Below, in pieces: positions 5,759-5,780 of a stretch of 5,780 nt of DNA. The DNA lies in the NCBI GenBank assembly GCA_903875815.1, contig CAIQXR010000012.1, positions 1 to 5,780 on the forward strand, read 5' to 3'. Source of the stretch: an uncultured Actinomycetes bacterium. Lineage in GTDB: Bacteria; Actinomycetota; Actinomycetes; Nanopelagicales; Nanopelagicaceae. Both the position numbers and the translations under genes were made by a program. Positions within the stretch are counted from its first letter, which is position 1. Each line of letters begins with the position of its first letter. A model generated the notes under the pieces. It saw nothing but the letters and a program-made list of their open reading frames with translations. It had not been told where the DNA came from and searched no databases.

Positions 5759-5780
5759 TTATCGATTGAAGGCATCGCGA
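5759..5780 (-). CDS. 3' end of an upstream gene, probably dnaJ (chaperone)
   Basis: Only the last seven codons and the stop would be in the window. One minus-strand frame reads RDAFNR and then TAA at 5759-5761, 9 bases before rsmE. Basic endings of this kind are plausible for the DnaJ C-terminus, and dnaJ precedes rsmE in many actinobacteria. A second frame also ends nearby (TAA at 5755-5757), so the frame is not decided. The identification rests on gene order and is not shown by the sequence. Confidence 0.35.

Noticed and set aside
1..5780. A search for a novel system, mobile element, CRISPR array or toxin-antitoxin pair
   Set aside because: All space is filled by recognised housekeeping genes with gaps of at most 35 bases. 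No direct-repeat array, transposase, integrase or unknown protein gene is present.

Overview
This window is a housekeeping segment of an actinobacterial chromosome. Every gene I can support lies on the minus strand. The layout is extremely compact: seven complete protein genes, the last bases of an eighth, and the 5' half of a tRNA gene. Gaps between genes are 2 to 35 bases, and two gene pairs overlap. Base composition is near 50% GC in the lines I sampled. The gene order (a probable dnaJ end, then rsmE, HIT, phoH, ybeY, corC) and the FAH-hydrolase/gltX/tRNA-Gln pairing are both actinobacterial hallmarks. Moderate GC, GTG starts and minimal spacers suggest a streamlined, probably aquatic actinobacterium (Nanopelagicales-like or Luna-type Microbacteriaceae). 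The lineage is inference; no marker gene fixes it.

Reading in the direction of transcription, from high to low coordinates: the last codons of an upstream gene, probably dnaJ (5759-5780); rsmE, a 16S rRNA U1498 methyltransferase (5042-5749); a HIT/HINT-type nucleotide hydrolase (4691-5038); phoH, a P-loop ATPase (3687-4673); ybeY, a rRNA-maturation endoribonuclease (3247-3684); a short CorC/HlyC-like CBS-domain protein (2375-3250); a fumarylacetoacetate-hydrolase-family enzyme (1574-2365); gltX, glutamyl-tRNA synthetase (76-1584); and a tRNA-Gln(CUG) gene cut by the window edge (1-40).

The first block (rsmE to corC) concerns ribosome and RNA maturation and quality control. The second block supplies Glu-tRNA synthesis and the tRNA-Gln that, in bacteria lacking GlnRS, is charged by the same GluRS and then amidated by GatCAB. 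The FAH-family enzyme is a small metabolic hydrolase whose substrate cannot be read from sequence. The spacing suggests one polycistronic unit with several translationally coupled joints. I see no convincing internal promoter or terminator.

I found no mobile element, CRISPR array, toxin-antitoxin pair or defence system, and no sign of an undescribed system. The points most worth a second look are the CorC-like protein lacking the membrane domain usual at this locus in actinobacteria, the join between two normally separate conserved blocks with era missing, and the gltX to tRNA-Gln linkage at the window edge.
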